Source: Carex sylvatica (lineage: Eukaryota > Streptophyta > Magnoliopsida > Poales > Cyperaceae). Taken from it: a stretch of 64,000 nucleotides of DNA. The position numbers were made by a program, and so were the translations under genes. Of this stretch, positions 36,807 through 49,107 are shown one piece after another. The number at the start of each line of letters is the position of its first letter. Within the stretch, counting starts at the first letter, position 1. The stretch spans positions 1 through 64,000 of the forward strand of contig CAXKVR010000160.1 of the NCBI GenBank assembly GCA_964058845.1, read 5' to 3'. The notes beneath the pieces were generated by a model, which saw only the letters and a list, made by a program, of their open reading frames with translations, did not search any database and was not told the origin of the DNA.

Positions 36807-37750
36807 TACAAGACCGTAAGAAAACATGTGTTTAATTATATCGCTCATAGACATAGTGATAAATGAATTATTCAGATTCGGTGTGGCGAAGTAAAAAATC
36901 CGTGATTCAAAAATAACTAGATGCTTTGTTGCGACGTTGCCGGAACTATTTTTCGGTGCATCTTGGTGAAAAGGGAATGTACAGTTTGTTCTCTGAATTT
37001 GTTGTCTTCATTCGGATATGTATATATGGAAATTGAAATATAAGTTGGGAAAGAAAATAGCAAAAAGAACTTGTTCAAGAAGTAATGTTAATAGTTTACA
37101 AATATATTACATAGTATTTAGCACAACAATGAAGTTGGAGAAGGTAACTATCTTTTCAATCTTATGATATAATCAATTATTGTCCATAAAGCAGTACTTT
37201 ACATTTGGTTAGCAGCTCAGCCTTTGCTCGATATGAAGTGAGATGTAATTCAGAAATTTTGTTTGTCTGTGGATTCTTGTTTTTATTCGTGTAGAGACAT
37301 TTCGCTTTGTTTGAGAAGTTCTTTCCCACCTACGATCTGCACGTGCGTTGATTTCCTATCAAACAACTGAGTACAGGTTCAGTTGTCTCTCTAAAGTTCA
37401 ACAGTTGTATAAAAGCAGAACATGACTTGACAATTCAAAATCAAAATGTATGTAAATGGTACCAATACAAATACAATTAGAAGACTTGATTGATCATACA
37501 TACCAGTGCTAAACTTGGGAAAGAATGTATCTTTATCAGACCAGATTGGTAATGAAAATACTCATAATAGACAAACTAATTCGAACTGATGGCACATTAC
37601 CACTACCAGACTTGGTTGTTCTGTACTGTTCAGCATTAACAAAAAACCTGAACCAGTACCAAGACTTAAGCTGGGGGCTCCTAAGGTAATTGTGATGTAC
37701 TAGACAAATATGACCAAACTGATTTCATGTTATTGCTGTGGTAGCATTAC

Positions 37751-37891
37751 CTGAGAAGGCAAGCATGACTCGTGAAAGCTAGAAGGACAGGTGTCACAGC
37801 ACACCAACTCACCATCATCTCCACATAGTGCACACATATCATTATTTCTCTCAATATTTCCATCTGTACTTCTCATTCTCTCTTTTCTCCC
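37751..37891 (-). CDS. PHD-finger exon (partial gene, IDM1/ROS4-like)
   Basis: On the minus strand this exon encodes NNDMCALCGDDGELVCCDTC followed by PSSFHESCLPSQ and a GT donor (CAG|GTAATG at 37750). The Cys/His spacing is the first half of a PHD finger as found in IDM1-like nuclear chromatin readers, where the exon also ends after the CL residues. I could not find the next exon with the remaining metal ligands (a Cys pair) downstream. The acceptor assignment (ACAAG|GGGAGA) is tentative. Possible upstream minus-strand exons are listed separately. This is either part of a gene with exons I could not recognise, or a fragment moved or decayed. Confidence 0.55.
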
Positions 37892-39801
37892 CTTGTACTC
37901 CACGGACCAAGCATTGAGCAAACACATCACGTATGGCATATAGAATAGAAAATTTGTGGAAGCACTTACACCTAAAATCTTAATAATTTTAGGTGAATTT
38001 GGCTTCGTATATGGCACCAATATTTACAACAGCAACATAAAAATAGGATTTGAGCCTGTAACGGAACCATGTTTATCATAGGCTTCAGTTAAAAATATGC
38101 CTGTGGTGCTATGCGCGCACAACACCAATCTGACGGTGCTACAGCTCTAAATTTTCATGTTTGAGATTAAACTATTGATCTTAGCACTTAATTCGATTCT
38201 GCATACGAAAATCTTGTAGTCAACCAAATTGTACACCTTAAAAAATTCTTTCACTATTCTTTTTTGATAGACACAAAAACATTTATTTTAAAAATCTAGA
38301 TAGTTTAGAACAAAGGAATAGCCAGAGGTTTAAATTCAAAATATAACATGAAACTTTTGATCAAGAATGAAAAAGCTTCTTATATGAAGAATAACATTGA
38401 AATATACCTGACACTTGATCAAATAAAAAAGATAAATTATATTTCTTTTCCCTTGATTAGAATAAGAGTAAATAAAATTTATGGTTACCAGTACCAGTTA
38501 AGTAGGATCTGTGTCAATTGGTCAAGAACCCTCTTTGAGTTTGCGAACCAAAAACTCTTGTAATGATGCATAATTTCGTAGTGGCAATGTTGTCTTCTAA
38601 ATCTAAATTATAAGAAGATCACAAACAAACTTGCTGCATGGAAAAATCGTCTCTTTGAATTTTCAGAGAGGAAAAGAGGACAAATTGAACCCTCTAACCA
38701 TCATTTTATCGAACATAATATAACCAAAATGCTTTGTATTGTAGAACATCCATAACTCGAGCTGTATTAAGCACTAATTTCTTACCAACACATAATTTAT
38801 ATTATAGAGATGTAGAGATAATCATGTTGGTAGATACTACACCCATTCAAGTTATGTTGATAATGGTGGTGCATAATTTTATGATTATTTTGACTACATG
38901 CTTATTTTCACAATTTCCTGTGGAAAAATAATAGTAACATTAGTATTTTTTTTTTTCAAAAAGGGCCACAGGCCACCCATGGGTTTATGTGGCTCTGCCA
39001 CTATGTTGAAAGATCAATTCATACATCTTAGCATGATAGGTGAAGTAATGTTCTTATAAATAATATAAACAACAAACAGTAATAATACAAATACCATAAT
39101 GGAAAGCATGGGCCCATGCTTTGTAGACAGTGGGGAAGAAAAATATTGTATTTTTTGCTTCATAAAAATAAAACAGTAAATATATGACAGAAAAAATAAA
39201 ACAAAGCGCTCAATATAACATCATAATTTTGATATAATAAAACAATAATAATAAAACAAAGTGCTCAACAAATAGTAATAATAAAACAAAGAACAAACTA
39301 TATCCAAAATCTTGATATAGAGTGCAAAGGTAGAAGTTTCATGAAATTTCCTAACAAAAAGAAAAAAAAAATTCATGAAAGATGCTTGTGCTTGAATTCA
39401 TCAGCAGGTTACTTTGTATAATTTACACGTTTGATAAAAAATATACAAATTTTAATAAAATTTGTCCGAAGAATTCATTACCTTCACATCAGGTGAAAAC
39501 TAAGATTCAATACATTTCTCTTTTCTATTCTCAAACCTTTCGAAAATAAGATGCAAAACATGGAGAAAACTGCACTAATAAGTTGCAAACCTTAAAAAAA
39601 AAATTTACCGTATGGGATATTGACATCGACTTGAATTGATGTCATTTTTTTCTTTGGGTGAAACGCTTAGTGGCTAATTTTTTATGGATAGCATTGATTG
39701 TTTTGTACTATGAATAGGTAATATTGTTTAGCTTGGTGGCTTTCAATAGTACACATGCATAAATGTATGAGAAAAGTGGGATAGTGGGGAATGTATCTTA
39801 C

Positions 39802-39861
39802 CAGTTTGGGATCAGAAAGTGGACTCGGAGTTGCTTGCACATTCTGAGTTGTTGCTTTGAT
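39802..39861 (-). other. Possible exon of the minus-strand PHD gene
   Basis: A 60-nt open segment is bounded by a good acceptor (TTCTTTAG|ATC) and a good donor (CTG|GTAAGATAC) on the minus strand. It could join in phase 0 to the PHD exon. It has no recognisable motif, so this rests on splice signals alone. Confidence 0.35.
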
Positions 39862-40609
39862 CTAAAGAATTGAAGTATCAAGCAACATTGTTAGTGTACG
39901 ACCTTCCATATTTTATGAGATGTAATCTGCCATATTGCATATGTATCTTAGTGTGAGAATTGTGAGAAAGAATTAAGTGTTTCTTTTAGATTTGAGGATG
40001 TATGTTTGTAAAATTGAAAAGTGAAGCACAAAGAGTAGAGAAATACCTAAGTTTCTGTACAAAGATGAAAACACCTATTAAGATGTACATAACGGTGGAG
40101 CGGAATTGTGTAGACTGAATTTTGTCATCAATTTATGTCATTGGGAACAGTAAAATAGAATATGATGATACATGTGTGCAGGAAGATATTAATTGAAGTA
40201 ATGGAAACAAAAATGCGGTAGACATGTTATGCATTATAGTGACATGATATGTCGTGAAGAATACCGTAAGTAGATTTTATAGCATATCTTCTATAAAATG
40301 AAGACAAACTGACTGTTCTTCCCAAATTAGTAGTAAATTTGCAGTTGGTCATTGTTTATTTCCTGTACGTTTTTTTTTAAATGTGTCCACTTAAGAACGT
40401 AGGTAATTAATGTGAAGGGTAACAAAAGCTTGGAAGTACTGTTGGAAAATTTGATTTGGCACACTTATTTTAGGTTTATTTAATTTAGTAAGAGGCATTA
40501 AGAAGGAATTACATAATTAACAGAAACGATAGCAACAAAGAAGCAAATTTTGTCAATTTCAAGTGAAAAATTTCAATTTCAATCATAAGGAGAGAAATTT
40601 CAATAAATT

Positions 40610-41210
40610 ACCTGTGTACGATAAATTATGTCCCTGTGAAGCCCTTCTTACACCTACAGCATGTATCCATGCGCGATATTGGGGGGAGCCTCCTGAATGC
40701 ACAAAATTAATATTGGGATCGTAAGGTTGAACTTTAAAATATTAATTGAAGTCAAAATTTGTCACATCTAATAGACATTAATATGCATCATTGAATGGAA
40801 CATTTGTCACCATGCAACAAATCTATGAAATACAAATTGAGGACCTTTGAGATTTTACAATTGGGAGTGTCGTAGTTGATGGAGAACAGATAAATTGAGA
40901 AGCTTGAAAGTAGGATCACCTGACCTGTGTAATTTAGAGAACGATAAGTGTCATCACTTCAGCTCACCTGGGTAGCGGTCTTACTCAGAAGGTACCTACG
41001 GAGGTTGGAAATGAGCGGAGGAGCAGAATATGAGGTCAAGCTGCATATGGATGGAGGGAGGCCTGTGGAGAAAAGAAGGAAGATGAGTGGAACAACTTTC
41101 GAGCGGAGGGAACTGGGTTTTTATCTTCAGAGGTGGAAATTTTAGACGGTGAAGAGGACGATAAGGGAATGGACAAGTGGCGGGACTGGGAGATGACAGC
41201 CTATTTTTTT
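40610..41210 (-). other. Possible 5' exons of the minus-strand PHD gene
   Basis: Minus-strand signals suggest an exon at about 40610-40695 (GCATTCAG|GAGGCTCC to TACACAG|GTAATT). A leader-like CT-rich exon from about 41210 ends near 40970 (CTACCCAG|GTGAGC). The 86-nt piece has one open frame, but joining it directly to the 39861-39802 exon gives a stop. At least one more exon or a non-coding role would therefore be needed. Confidence 0.3.
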
Positions 41211-41259
41211 TTTTCATTTTTGTGGGTCATTGGAGAAGCAGAGACTGAGTTTGTGTTGA

Positions 41260-43124
41260 GCTAACGCTGAGCCATTGATTTTTCATCGAACGGTAAAAGG
41301 ACGGCGTGTCACTATTCATGCTACAGTACCAACACATCCAAAATTAATGTATTATAAATTCGAGTATAATTCAGATTGATTCAATCCTACAAAGGAGCAA
41401 AAAAAGAAAAGAAAAAAAAAAAGCCCCAAAAAAAATTCGCATTTTTTTGGCGTTTTATTCACAAATAATTCGTAAAATTCGTTTTATTCGTGAATAATGT
41501 CGTAAAAATTCGATCAACCGAATAATTTGTTGTTCAGTTTGAAAACACACAAAAAAAGTTTTATTCGTGAATAAAATGTTAATATTGTTACTATGCTCAC
41601 AGAAATGGACGGGAGTTGCGTAACAGTAAACATATTGTTTTAGAGAGAGGGGGGGTCCGACGTCCATGGCCCATAGGATCAAACTTGGTTCGATGGGTGA
41701 TCTTGATCGTTAGATTATCAAATATTTCACTACCTTAATTAATTGAGCATATCTTTAAACATATTTGATTTATCAGTTATTAATCCGGTTGACTGATTAA
41801 ATCCACTAAAAATTTTCTTCTCAATTACTAAAAAAAAGTACATGTTAGTTAGAGCTGGAATCAGATCCGGATTATACGTTCCCAATCCGCTCCGTGTCTG
41901 ATTTAGATTCGAATTCGGATATTTATCCGAATTCCGATAGTTATGCAGATCAAGAAAACAATTCAGATTTAGATTTAGATACAAATACTAAGACATAAAC
42001 GGAGTAGATATCCGCATTTATCTTTTGAATACAGATTCAGATACTAAATTCCAGTATAACTATGCATTAATCCATGATTCGGTGAATTTTTTTGGCATCG
42101 CAAACATTATGGAAGAGTTCTATTGAAATTCTGAATGTGTATAATAAACTATGTTGTCCTCTTATATTTTTTTTTATATGAATGATGTGTATGTTATATT
42201 ATTTGTATGCTTTCTAAATCATCACATTCTTTTTAAAATAAATTTATGCTTTTATATATAATTTCGTGTAATTATAGGATCACTTAAACTAGTAAACCAA
42301 GAAACAAGTAAAGACACAGAAGAAATGAAGGATACTATGGGGTAGAATGGGTGAACTAGTTTCTTGCAATATTTAGTTTATTGCAGAAAATAAGTTACTA
42401 GTTACATAAATTTTCATATCAAAGGGTTTCATACAAAATTTTAAATTGTGTACTAGTATATAGTTTTTGATAGATCAAATTGCCCCACAAGTACACTATC
42501 TTTAACCTACACATAGCTACCGATGCATATTATCAAAAGCTACATAAAAGTAAAAAAAATGTAATCTTGTTTAGCTTATGATTTTCTTATTGATCTTCAT
42601 TTGTGAAAAGAATTTTATTAGTGTTTTCATATCTTCCCCTTTTTGTTTTTGGTTTTGTAAGCAGATAAATTTGTACTCTACAAATGAAAAATAATTTTTT
42701 TGTGCCAAAATGAATTAACATCAATTGGCCTCTACTCTGTTAGATCAGCACCATTTTACTGTGAAAAAAATATTTTCATTTACATCCATGTAAAATAATG
42801 ATACTACTGATGTTGTAACTATTTTGTAAGCAACCTCGTTTCCTCCTCCACCATATTGAGTTGGGGTGATTTTGTACTTGAGCCGTTGCTTGTTAATCAT
42901 ATTTGAGAATCAATTCCAAAAGGGCAAAACAACAAATACCAAAATTAGTACTGGTACCGATTTTATATTGGAGTATGCATCAGTGAGTCAAGGTACCATC
43001 TTGTGCTAACAGAGACTCTGACAGAGTGGTTGGTGGTTTGAGCCTTCGAGGAGGGTGGCAGAGTGGGGCCTTCGACCTTCTCAGCTTCCGTAGTAAAGAG
43101 GGAGAAAATTCGAGAAAGACGAGG
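41260..43124. other. Intergenic DNA with decayed MITEs
   Basis: About 41350-41560 repeats ATTCGTGAATAA-like motifs, as at 23870-24125. About 41850-42060 is rich in TCCGGATT/AATCCGG-type motifs related to the hAT-type MITE at 15295. From 42.1 to 43.1 kb nothing was recognised. Confidence 0.45.
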
Positions 43125-43553
43125 AGTTTGAGTTTGAGTGAGTTTGAGTTTGGTTTGAATTAAATTCGAATTAAGTTTGGTTTGAATTAATTTTGAATCA
43201 AACTTTTTTACGAATTCAATTTCGAATCTTTTACGAATTTTTTTACGACAAGGAAGAGTAATCGTAGTCGCTGAAAACGAAAGGTGAAAGTCGTCTAGGA
43301 TTTTAGAATTTAGAACGAGGGTTACGACTTAGATGGCCTTATGTTTTAACTTTTAAGTCATCAGCAAAAATCAATGATTCATGTTACTTGGAGATTCGAA
43401 CTAGAATAGTTCGCAAACCTATTTTGAACGAATCAGATCCAGTTTGAATTTGGTTTGAATTAATTTCAAAATATTTTGAATCGAATATTTTATAAACCTT
43501 TTCAAATCAAACTCAAATTGAATCACGAACTACGAATTTTTTGTGTAGCCCTA
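43125..43553. mobile_element. Partial hAT-type MITE, inverted relative to 24146-24612
   Basis: Its right end reads GAATTTTTTGTGTAGCCCTA, the complement of the left end at 24146. The centre (AAGGTGAAAGTCGTCTAGGA) matches the centre of that element in reverse. The left terminus is degraded and no target duplication was found. Confidence 0.75.
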
Positions 43554-44479
43554 TCGTACCACATTAAAAATTCTTATTGTGCGTCATGCCCATTTTGCCA
43601 GTAAGTGTGACTTCGAGAATACACAATTTCAGACGGTGCTTCGGGAAAGGCCTTTCCCGACTCTCCCATCTGCGGTATTCAGAGAAATGTCGTCGAAAGT
43701 AGAAGAAGCCATTTATTATGGCTTTTAGTGTTGTTTTTTAATGCCACCATAAACTAGATTTCTTGTAGTGAAACATTACTGTGTTTATTGCCATCGCTGT
43801 CTTTTATATCATATTTATCACATATCAAATACATTGACTTCCACTAAAAGCATATTTTGTGGAATTAAGACACGCTAAGAGCATCTCTAATGGAGATTGT
43901 TTTACAATTACTTATTCTGACGTGGCTAATGTTATTTTAATTGCTGGGATGTGGATGAATTGCTAATAAAGCAAATGCTTCCTTTTGACACACTGGTAAA
44001 ATATAACAAAATGATTGGCTGTCAAAAAAAAAATAAGAGAAAAGGTTCTTGTCCATTACCTTTTGTCCACCATTTGTCCACTTCATTATCCGGTTTCTAT
44101 TTTTTAACGGTTTTTAACGGTCTCCTCTGCTCTATTTAAACATGTCGTAATTTTGTTTTTTGAATTTCTCTCTCTTTCTTTTCTCCTTGCTCACTGTCTC
44201 TCGCTACCCTATCTAAACTCCAAGATCTCAACCTTTTCTTTGTCAGATCTACTCTCAATCTCTCCATTACTCAACTTCTCCGCCTTGCTCAAGTATCCCG
44301 TGCTGCTCTAATCAACCTCGCCCTCGACATCGTCGGAGGTAGCAGATCATTGGCCGCAGCACTCCGCCATGCTTCGAAAACTACTGTCCTGACGACTAGC
44401 AGCGCCAAACGGGCGACAACAACAGAGTACGAGCGTACAACTACTCGTCGGTGCTTTCTTCTCTAAGAGAGGCGACGGA

Positions 44480-45345
44480 GTACGAGAGTACGAGTGTACA
44501 ACTATCTAAGAGAGGCGATCTGGTGGAGAGAGATGAGAGTGAGGCGACCTGGAGAAGAGAGATGAGAGCGAGGCGATCTGCAGCATAATCGAGTTATTTT
44601 ACAGTATTCACTTTGTAGTTTTACAATATGCATTTTGTGGTTTTACAGTATTCAAAATAACTTGTTTATTTACTAATCGATTTAAGTTTCGTTCCTTCTA
44701 TTGATTTGAATTGATAATCATGATTTCTTTGCTTCTATTGAAGTTTCATTTGAATTGATATAGTCTCAGGCGTGTATGCATTATATGAAAATTGATTTGA
44801 ATTTTAATTGTGTCATTTACTGTTCAATAATGGATCTCACATTATCTGATGGTCTGATTTGAAATGCATAGTTCGTTTTCTTTTTCTTTATGTCGTTGTT
44901 TTGAATTATCTAATGTACGAAATTACATGATTCTATATTTTATTTTACAGTATTCGATTTCACATTCGAAAGAAGAACACGATAGGATTTTATCGTCTCT
45001 GAAGTAGTCAATTAACATATACCACTTTATTCTCTTCGACGGACTTCTCTGGCATCTTTCTTAGATTCTAATATGAAGAGACGATCTAAGAAAGGCGATC
45101 TGGAGTAGTGATCTGGTGGAGAGAGATGAGAGCGATGCGATCTAGAGAAGAGAGATGAAAGCGAGGCGATCTGGAGTAGTGATCTGGTGGAGAGAGATGA
45201 GAGCAATGCGATCTGGAGAAGAGAGATGAAAGCGAGGCGATTTGGAGCATAATCAGGTTGTTTTTATAGTATTCACCTTATAGTTTTACAATATGCATCT
45301 TGTGGTTTTACAGTATTCAAAACAACTTGTTTATTTTACAGTTGA
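44480..45345. repeat. Dispersed-tandem GAGAGATGAGAGCGAGGCGAT blocks
   Basis: A block of GGTGGAGAGAGATGAGAG and GGCGATCTGG units, followed by an AT-rich tail with TTTTACAATATGCAT, occurs at about 44505-44670. It recurs in expanded form at about 45085-45345. The two tails align closely. Confidence 0.85.
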
Positions 45346-45550
45346 ACAGATGGTATTGAACTGATGTGTTTTGTTGAGCAATTGTGTTACAGTTTGGAAT
45401 CGTTATATTTGTAGTGAAGATGTGTCAGTTTACAGTATTGAGCTATTGTTATTTTTTTTTTGTGTTTTTATTCTGAATGTTCTGGATTTATAGTTTAGAT
45501 ATAGCAATTTTACAGTATTAGTTTTTGTTTTCACAGTTTTGGTCGACTAT

Positions 45551-45905
45551 TTTACAGTATTGAAAATTCATATTTTTTAAATATAATTTAATCGTTTTCA
45601 TCTGCTAATTTTATAATTTGGTACATTTATAGTTTTTTCCTTTTGTTTTTACAGTTTAACTTGATAAATTTACAGTATTGAAAATTAATATTTTTTTAAT
45701 ATTTATTTTATCTTTTCCATCTGTTATTTTTATAATTTGGTAAATTTATAGTTTTTAACTTTTGTTTTCACAATTTAACTTGATAATTTTACAGTATTGC
45801 AATTTTTATTTTTTAACATTTTATTTTATCGTTTTCATCTGCTAATTTTATAATTTGGTAAATATATAGTTTTTGCCTTTTGTTTTCACAGTTTAACTTG
45901 ATAAT
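45551..45905. repeat. 118-bp tandem array, three copies
   Basis: Copies start at 45551, 45669 and 45788 with TTTACAGTATTG. They include TTTTATAATTTGGTA and GTTTAACTTGATAA. A fourth start at 45906 then diverges. Confidence 0.92.
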
Positions 45906-45961
45906 TTTACAGTATTCATTATTTTGCATGTTTATCACTTTTTTTTTGTCAAAATAACTGC

Positions 45962-46412
45962 TAATAACTAACATTAACTGCCAATAACTACAACTTCTGA
46001 AAGTACAGTTTGAAAGTATATATTTTTTGTCCTGATGTGGAAGTTGCAATCTGTTTCTAACTATCATGGGATCACTTCAAATAATTGCTGGATGTTTTGT
46101 GATTAACTAATATATTTTATGTGATATATTGTATAATTATACAGCATGTAGAAGTAGTTTTACAGTATTCGCACAAGTAGTTTTATGTAATAACTTACAT
46201 TAACGGCCAATAACTTTCTATAACTGCAACTTCCGAAAGTACAGTTTGAAAGTACATTTTTTTATCCTGTTATGGAAGTTGCAATCTATTTTTAAATATT
46301 ATAGGACCACTTCAAATAGTTGCTGAATATTTGTAATTAACTGATATATTGTATAATTATACAACATGTATAAATAGTTTTACGGTATTCGTACAAATTA
46401 AATTTATAAATA
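45962..46412. repeat. 226-bp direct duplication
   Basis: Copies begin at 45962 (TAATAACTAACATTAACTGC) and 46188 (TAATAACTTACATTAACGGC). They share GAAAGTACAGTTTGAAAGTA and ATATTGTATAATTATACA. Confidence 0.9.
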
Positions 46413-47165
46413 AATAGTGAACAAAAATATGTGGCACTTCCAAAAAATAACTCTTTTATTTTCCGTACCTCTCATCTCCAAACTCCCGTACCCAAGACAA
46501 GAAAAAAACTTTTTCATTCATTTTTCTCAAAATATGTTCGTTTCTGATCGTTTCTCACTATTATCAAAGTCTTGGTTGATTTTGCCTTTTTATTCTGTGC
46601 ATTTTAAGATCTCAATTGTTGGGGTTTTCTTTTGATCTCTGATGAGAGTTTCTAAGGGTTTCTCGGAGCAACAATGGTGATGGTTGAAATCCCGTTTGAA
46701 CCCTTTCTTGTTGGATTTTTCTTCTATCTTCGTCCCTGCTACCTATTTGGAGGAATTGTTTGAGATTTTCTAGTGCCCGAACATGGATAATTGGAGGAAT
46801 TGTTTTATTTGAAAGTTGGCAAAAGGGGGGCTTCTTTAAGTTTGGCAATATCTCAAAATGAAATGTTGGAAGACTTTGTCACAGGAGAAAAAAAGAGAGT
46901 AACGGAGGAGAAAGTGGAAGAAATAGAAGAACTATCCTTTGATACTGCCATTAATGTGAAGAAAGAACAATATGATGAAAGAAAGGAATTTACTGCTGAT
47001 GTGGCGCTCAAAACAAATTAAAACGAATTTCACGAATGGACGAATTTCACGGATAAGCGGTTTAGCAATTAAAACTAACTTTATTTCTAAAAATTTTATA
47101 ACCGTTATTTAGCAATTAATTCTAATTACTGGATTAATAATTTTGCTGGATTGAAGATGCTCTAA

Positions 47166-48158
47166 TAATCGTAATATCTAGTCTATTATAAAAACAGTGA
47201 ATTTTATAATATTAGATTGTATGGTCCAACTTTGACTTGGTTAGTGTGCATTCACAAGTTCATTAACTTCATAATTTATTTCATCGCAAGTCATTTGCTT
47301 GTTTTCCTCTTGCTCACAAGTTTTCTAAAACTTCCAAGGACTTCGAATTTACTGATTCTTTGTTGGACAGGAGTTAATTAACAATGCTTCCTTAGCCTCA
47401 TTAATTCAGATTTCATAACTCTCCACTGCATACAAAATCATTTGCTTGAATTAGGACCGCTGGTACTGTGTTAATTTATTTTATTTACTTGAATTACAAC
47501 AATTATTAATGAAAAACTTAACCTTTCTCGTACTTTCTCTCTGCTAGACAATTCACCTAATTAACGTACTATATTATTTACTAGTTAGAAATGAAGTGGT
47601 AAAGAGAAAGCGAAAGCATAATCATTAAGAGAAAGAAAGAAATTGAAAAGAGAAGTTGGCACCAGAAAGAGAGAGAAGATTGTATTATAAATCAAGTAAG
47701 AACCTTTTGCTTTTGAGTTGTTCTTCACCTTTCTTTTTTCCTTTATGATCTATAAACAAGTAAAATAAATAAAAAATAACCAACACACCACACCAATACA
47801 AAGAAACTATGCTTTATTATCACCCCCACTCATCACTATACTTGAACATGCTCTCCAATCCCTATTCAATTTGCCGTTAGATAAAATTCTCTTTCCGCTA
47901 GAGTGGAACGCACGGTTTAAACAAAAATTTGATGACGGCAATGGTATATGCGATTGAGTCGGAGTCCTAACAGTAATACATCAAAACAAAATCAGTTTAT
48001 ATGGGGAAGTTGAACATTATTCTTAAGAAAGAAAGAAAAATCAAGGTTACCTTGTATTAGAGCCTTCTGCAAACCTGACTTGAGGCTTCTTAAACTTGAT
48101 ACGAATCCCTTGTCCAAAATCAACACTCTCTTTCCTTCAGAAATGTTTACTATCCTTG
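47166..48158. other. Intergenic DNA
   Basis: No gene or bounded element was recognised. It contains purine-rich GAGAAAGAAAGAAA stretches near 47600-47680. Confidence 0.4.
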
Positions 48159-48506
48159 CTATTCGGTTGGTATCTCTGGTAAAAGAACTCCCATAATTTT
48201 ATCATTTTTGGCGGAATTACTATTGTTTGTATCTTCTGCCCAATTTAAGCCTCTGGCAACCTGAGTGGTAGTGTTGACCACAACTTTGTCGATCCATTCA
48301 CTGCATGACATCTCTTTGTCTTCCGGTTCTAGTCTCGGGTTCATGTTAGGCCACACAGAGTTTGTTTGCAAAAAGATCATTGAGGTCGAAGCTTGGCTTC
48401 TTCTGTCTCAATGGTGGGGTACTTCTAAGCTACAAGTAGAAGACTTGTGACGGTTAAATGCAAAATGGACGAAAGGCAAAATACCAAAAAAAAAAAAAAA
48501 AAAAAC

Positions 48507-49107
48507 ACTAAAATTACAAATGAACCCCAACATTTGTCATAGTTGCACATAACCCTGATTTCAAAAACAGAATAAGGCTGACATTGGTTAGATTGGTGCA
48601 GTGGCAGGTCATTTACCCCTAATTCCATTAACTTTTTTTAACTCCAAAATCAAGCCAAGTGATATTATAAAATTTCTAGTAGATTGCGCTGACCTAATAT
48701 GAAGATTGTTTAATTGAATCGAACTCCTGTAACAACCAGGTGAAATTTACAAAATAAACAAACAAAGTTTGGCTGTTTCAGCCAAGGCAATAGATTTTTT
48801 TAGTATTATCTGCATATATTATAACATTTATTGCAACTTACAAAAAAACCCACAATACAAAAATACTTAAACTAAGTTCATTACCTCTATATTTCCTACT
48901 TCCTCCATTTGTTGCCTACTTAATAAATCGGCATCATATCGCCTCTGATATCAACGGCGATGATGCTCTTGTGTTGAGTGCCTCTGTATTGGAATAGGTG
49001 CCTTGAGTGTGTCCGGATCCTCCCTCTTTCATTGCTAGTTCTGAGTTCAGCCTAGTTATCTACAAAAAACAATTTACAAATCAACTAAGAATATCAATAG
49101 TAAGAAG
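48507..49107 (-). repeat. Copy A of a 601-bp direct duplication within the kinesin pseudogene
   Basis: It pairs with 50803-51403. Shared blocks include ATTTGTCATAGTTGCACATA, TGGTGCAGTGGCAGGTCA and CAACCAGGTGAAATTTACAA. It holds the post-motor part of the kinesin. Confidence 0.92.

Larger units (their letters stand above)
43879..47162. mobile_element. 3.3-kb non-autonomous PIF/Harbinger-type element filled with tandem repeats
   Basis: A TAA target duplication (43876-43878 and 47163-47165) and inverted ends GAGCATCTCTAATGGAGATT and, on the minus strand, GAGCATCTTCAATCCAGCAA identify the class. The ends match the 291-bp MITE at 18858-19148. No Harbinger transposase or Myb-like ORF was recognised. 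The interior holds a CT-rich promoter-like segment (about 44130-44340), GAGAGATGAGAGCGAGGCGA repeats, a 118-bp tandem array, a 226-bp duplication, and a leader-like segment with short open frames (46410-47021). Confidence 0.8.

Noticed and set aside
40948..41217. Small opposing ORFs near 41 kb
   Set aside because: The plus-strand frame has no motif. The minus-strand frame is Pro/Ser-rich and more likely a leader of the possible minus-strand gene than a protein of its own.
45551..46412. Regularly spaced repeats that superficially recall a CRISPR array
   Set aside because: The repeats are tandem with no unique spacers, AT-rich, and inside a plant transposon.
46791..47021. 76-codon Glu/Lys-rich frame inside the Harbinger-type element
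   Set aside because: It starts from an internal ATG, has no recognised domain and lies in transposon DNA. Mentioned only as part of the element's cargo.
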